A stretch of DNA of 7,856 nt from Bacillota bacterium (GTDB taxonomy: Bacteria; Bacillota; Clostridia; Lachnospirales; Lachnospiraceae). Shown here piece after piece: positions 5,977 to 7,856 of the stretch; position 1 is the first letter of the stretch; every line of letters starts with the position of its first letter. Below the pieces are notes generated by a model. The model saw nothing but the letters and a program-made list of their open reading frames with translations. It ran no database searches and was not told the DNA's origin. Location: positions 1-7,856 of the forward strand of contig JAFADH010000078.1 of the NCBI GenBank assembly GCA_023424995.1. Reading direction: 5' to 3'. The position numbers and the translations under genes were made by a program.

Positions 5977-6013
5977 TAATAAATAGTCAATAAACTGATA
6001 ATAAATAGACAAT
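5977..6013 (+). promoter_or_regulatory. 22-bp-period tandem repeat, probable AraC-type activator site of the binding-protein gene
   Basis: TAATAAATAGTCAAT (5977-5991) and TAATAAATAGACAAT (5999-6013) are direct repeats identical at 14 of 15 bases with a 22-bp period, two helical turns. Tandem direct repeats of about 21-22 bp next to or overlapping the -35 box are the classic arrangement for AraC-family activators, whose two helix-turn-helix motifs contact successive major grooves. The downstream copy overlaps the poor -35 of the predicted promoter. The adjacent YesN-type regulator is the obvious candidate. Binding is inferred, but the repeat itself is plain in the sequence. Confidence 0.65.
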
Positions 6014-6040
6014 TTTTCTTTCGCGCAGATGGATTAGAAT
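6012..6040 (+). promoter_or_regulatory. Activator-dependent-looking promoter of the binding-protein gene
   Basis: TAGAAT (6035-6040) is a five-of-six -10 box. The -35 position 17 bases upstream is ATTTTT (6012-6017), a poor match, and it overlaps the downstream activator repeat. This is the pattern of a promoter that is weak without its activator. The leader to the ATG at 6079 would be about 32 bases and includes the GAGGAGG ribosome binding site. Confidence 0.5.
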
Positions 6041-6078
6041 TACTTTGTCAAGAAATTAATTCCTAGAGGAGGAAAACT

Positions 6079-7425
6079 ATGAAAAGTAAATTAAGAAGCT
6101 ACCTGGCATTATCGGCAGCTATGCTGCTTACGATTGCAACACTTGCAGGCTGCGGAGGAGAAAAAACCGGCAATACCGACAGTACCGGCAATTCTGAAGG
6201 CACTGCCCCACAAACCGCAACATCGACTCCTGCCGCCGAGAAAGTGGAACTGAAGTTCCTGCACTATCAGGTGGAGGCTGTTGATGCGTTTCAAAAGGTA
6301 ATCGATGACTTTACCGAGCAAAATCCCAATATTACGATATCCATGGACGCAATTCCCACAAAGGACTGGTCAACGGTATTATCAATGAGAATCGCCGGCG
6401 GTGATACGCTGGACATACTGGGAGTTCATCCTGTTCCCGATATCAAGAAAACCTATCCTGTGGTGATTAATAACGATATTCTGATGGATCTAACAGATCA
6501 GCCGGCACTCGAAAATTATGGCGATGTATTCAGCAACGATGTTAAAATAGACGGAAAAGTTTATATGATTCCACTTTCAGTGAATCCATACGGCATTTTC
6601 TACAACAAGGATCTGTTTGTACAGCTCAATCTCAGTGTTCCAAAAACCTGGGAAGAATTTATGAGCGTATGTGAAACAATCAAGGAAGCCGGAACAACGC
6701 CGATGGGTTTAGGTGCCAAAGATGGATGGCCTGTCGAAATGCTTGAAATCGGATTGTCTCCTACTATTCTGGGAGTAAAATATCCGAATGGAGATTTCTA
6801 CCAAAAAGCTTTCGATGGAGAAACCGGATATGACGACCCTGCCTACCTGGAGATATTCACAAAATTTCAGGAAATGTCAAAGTACTTTAACGATAATCCT
6901 TTAGGGGTGGGATATAATGAAGCACCTGCGCTATTCGTATCCGGAAAAGTAGCCATGCTGCCTGATCTCGCATCATCTGCGCCTATGATCTCAGATGCAA
7001 AGCCTGACTTTGAAGTCGGAATGTTTGCTATGCCCGGCTCCGATACTGTGGCTCCGTCTGACATTCCTGTTAAAATGGGACTGTGCATGGCCGTTGCAGA
7101 GAAATCACAGCACAAGGAGGAAAGCCTTAAATTTATCGAATATCTTTCACAGACGGATGTTTATTCTGAATTTGTTAAAACGATGAAATACCTTCCTACA
7201 CAGACAGGAATTACAAGTGATGACAAGCTGGTGAATGAGATTTCGCAATATATATCCAGCGGTAAAAATGTTCCGTTCTCAACAAATACCCGTCCTATTG
7301 AATTGAAAATGGCAAACAGGCTTACTGCATGGCAAAAGATTTTAACAGGGGAGTTCACACCTGAGGATGCCGTGGATTTCTATGAAAAAAACCTTGAAGA
7401 AGACAGGGAAGCAGCAGGAAAATAA
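6079..7425 (+). CDS. Extracellular sugar-binding lipoprotein of an ABC transporter (family 1)
   Basis: A 448-residue binding protein. It has a type II signal peptide with lipobox LAGC (Cys25 lipidated after cleavage), then a Gly/Ser/Thr-rich tether to about residue 53. The mature two-lobed fold begins near KVELKFLHYQ. Family 1 hallmarks are KVYMIPLSVNPYG (160-172), GIFYNKDLF (172-180) and VPKTWEEF (187-194). Trp and Tyr residues such as Trp97, Tyr171 and Tyr175 are candidates for sugar stacking. The ATG follows an excellent GAGGAGG site by six bases. Anchored on the outer face of the membrane, it captures a sugar or oligosaccharide and delivers it to the permease that starts at 7652. It may also present ligand to the sensor kinase upstream. 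It is probably controlled by the tandem repeat at 5977-6013. The sugar is unknown; the nearby esterase hints at an acetylated plant-derived oligosaccharide. Confidence 0.93.
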   Translation: MKSKLRSYLALSAAMLLTIATLAGCGGEKTGNTDSTGNSEGTAPQTATSTPAAEKVELKFLHYQVEAVDAFQKVIDDFTEQNPNITISMDAIPTKDWSTVLSMRIAGGDTLDILGVHPVPDIKKTYPVVINNDILMDLTDQPALENYGDVFSNDVKIDGKVYMIPLSVNPYGIFYNKDLFVQLNLSVPKTWEEFMSVCETIKEAGTTPMGLGAKDGWPVEMLEIGLSPTILGVKYPNGDFYQKAFDGETGYDDPAYLEIFTKFQEMSKYFNDNPLGVGYNEAPALFVSGKVAMLPDLASSAPMISDAKPDFEVGMFAMPGSDTVAPSDIPVKMGLCMAVAEKSQHKEESLKFIEYLSQTDVYSEFVKTMKYLPTQTGITSDDKLVNEISQYISSGKNVPFSTNTRPIELKMANRLTAWQKILTGEFTPEDAVDFYEKNLEEDREAAGK

Positions 7426-7427
7426 AA

Positions 7428-7593
7428 CTAGTACTGCCTTGCATAAATATAGCTTATAATCAGTGCCTGATAGTTTTGTCAGAGCAAGGCGGAGGAAGGA
7501 AGCGTAGCGGTGTCTACGTTGACTGACGACAACGCGGCACTGGCGAAACTATCAGGTGTTGAAATAAGTGATATTTATGCAAGGTGGTATTAG
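7428..7593. repeat. Second palindromic intergenic element (about 166 bp, MITE-like or structured RNA)
   Basis: The outer arms CTAGTACTGCCTTGCATAAA/… and the reverse complement of the right end share CTA-G/A-TAC followed, after two mismatches, by 14 perfect bases CCTTGCATAAATAT (7437-7450 with 7571-7584). Inner arms CCTGATAGTTT (7466-7476) and AAACTATCAGG (7546-7556) pair perfectly. The stem continues less perfectly through GTCAG..GC..CG against CG..GC..CTGGC. The apex has a CGTAG-cggtgt-CTACG hairpin (7503-7518). The GC-rich core (around GGCGGAGGAAGGAAGCGTAG) differs in composition from the flanks. No clear target duplication is seen. It begins three bases after the binding-protein stop. The core resembles palindromic repeats I have seen scattered in other Firmicutes, but I cannot verify that here. 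Confidence 0.62.
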
Positions 7594-7598
7594 CTTTC

Positions 7599-7629
7599 AA
7601 CAGGGGGGCTTACCCCCCTGTTTATTTTA
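7599..7629 (+). terminator. Intrinsic terminator between the binding-protein and permease genes
   Basis: AACAGGGGGG-ctta-CCCCCCTGTT forms a perfect 10-bp stem (7599-7622) with a four-base loop, followed by a T-rich run TTTATTTT. It lies within the transporter operon, 23 bases before the permease ATG. Partial termination here would give more binding-protein mRNA than permease mRNA, the usual stoichiometry for such transporters. Total termination is less likely, because no obvious new promoter fits in the 23-base gap. Confidence 0.85.
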
Positions 7630-7651
7630 AAGAGACAGGAAGTGAAAAGCA

Positions 7652-7856
7652 ATGAGATTGACTTTAAAGAAAAGAGACATATCACCTTATATAGGACTCA
7701 TACCGTCACTGGCCATGTATGGCTTGTTTATACTGTACCCGATTATATCCAACTTTTATTTCGCCATGACAAAGTTTGACGGGGTCAGCGTATCTGCATT
7801 TATAGGACTTGATAACTTTAAAAGAGCGTTCAGCAATGACTTGCTGTTTAATGCAG
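7652..7856 (+). CDS. MalF-like sugar ABC transporter permease (N-terminal part; runs off the window)
   Basis: The ATG at 7652 is preceded by AGGAAG nine bases upstream, and 68 codons are visible. The protein begins MRLTLKKRDISPYIGLIPSL, then a hydrophobic first membrane helix (about residues 12-34, ending LFILYPIISNFYFAM). The canonical MalF/UgpA-type loop TKFDG...FIGLDNFKRAFSND follows. This 'LxPSLxxxxxFxxYPI..xxxxSFxxxdG...FVGLDNF' pattern is diagnostic for the first permease of family 1 carbohydrate transporters. The EAA loop that contacts the ATPase lies beyond the window. The product pairs with a second (MalG-like) permease, presumably encoded next, and with the binding protein upstream. 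Confidence 0.9.
   Translation, partial: MRLTLKKRDISPYIGLIPSLAMYGLFILYPIISNFYFAMTKFDGVSVSAFIGLDNFKRAFSNDLLFNA

Noticed and set aside
7426..7594. Target-site duplication for the second palindromic element
   Set aside because: Only a CTAG/TTAG-like partial match is seen at the edges, and it forms part of the inverted arms rather than a direct repeat.

Overview
The window reads as a chromosomal segment from a low-to-moderate GC Firmicute, most likely a plant-polysaccharide-using member of the Clostridia. The basis is strong purine-rich ribosome binding sites, a YesM/YesN-type two-component system beside a family 1 sugar ABC transporter, clostridial-looking phosphotransferase and GNAT fragments, and two palindromic intergenic elements. 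Species cannot be assigned from the sequence alone.

Layout. Positions 1-963 are a graveyard of mobile-element activity: the 3' end of an aminoglycoside-phosphotransferase-like gene, a GNAT acetyltransferase gene that breaks off after about 37 family-like codons, the first third of an IS30-family transposase with an in-frame stop, and, on the minus strand, the first 36 or so codons of a gene cut off where the IS30 remnant meets it. Positions 977-2071 (minus) hold an SGNH/GDSL esterase with an extra C-terminal module. Positions 2072-2433 are a divergent intergenic region with several repeats and a candidate promoter. Positions 2434-5750 hold a YesN-type response regulator and a YesM-type sensor kinase with a 4-base overlap. 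Positions 5760-5959 are a 200-bp MITE-like element with terminal inverted repeats, an exact 7-bp target duplication and a multi-hairpin core. Next come a tandem repeat that looks like an AraC-type activator site, a weak-35 promoter, a sugar-binding lipoprotein gene (6079-7425), a second, unrelated palindromic element (about 7428-7593), a strong intrinsic terminator (7599-7629) and the start of a MalF-like permease gene that leaves the window.

How it fits together. The sensor kinase probably detects a sugar or oligosaccharide outside the cell, possibly through the binding protein, and phosphorylates the response regulator. The regulator's AraC-type C-terminus then activates the transporter operon. 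A motif around TAATAAATAG-NCAAT occurs as a 22-bp tandem repeat just upstream of the binding-protein promoter, and a close variant occurs twice upstream of the divergent esterase gene. A looser relative forms a 13-bp inverted repeat upstream of the regulator gene. This suggests one regulon covering esterase (removal of acetyl or similar groups), sensing and uptake. The terminator after the binding-protein gene probably makes that protein more abundant than the membrane subunits. The most unusual items are the two structured palindromic elements, each starting within about 10 bases of a stop codon and together bracketing the binding-protein gene.
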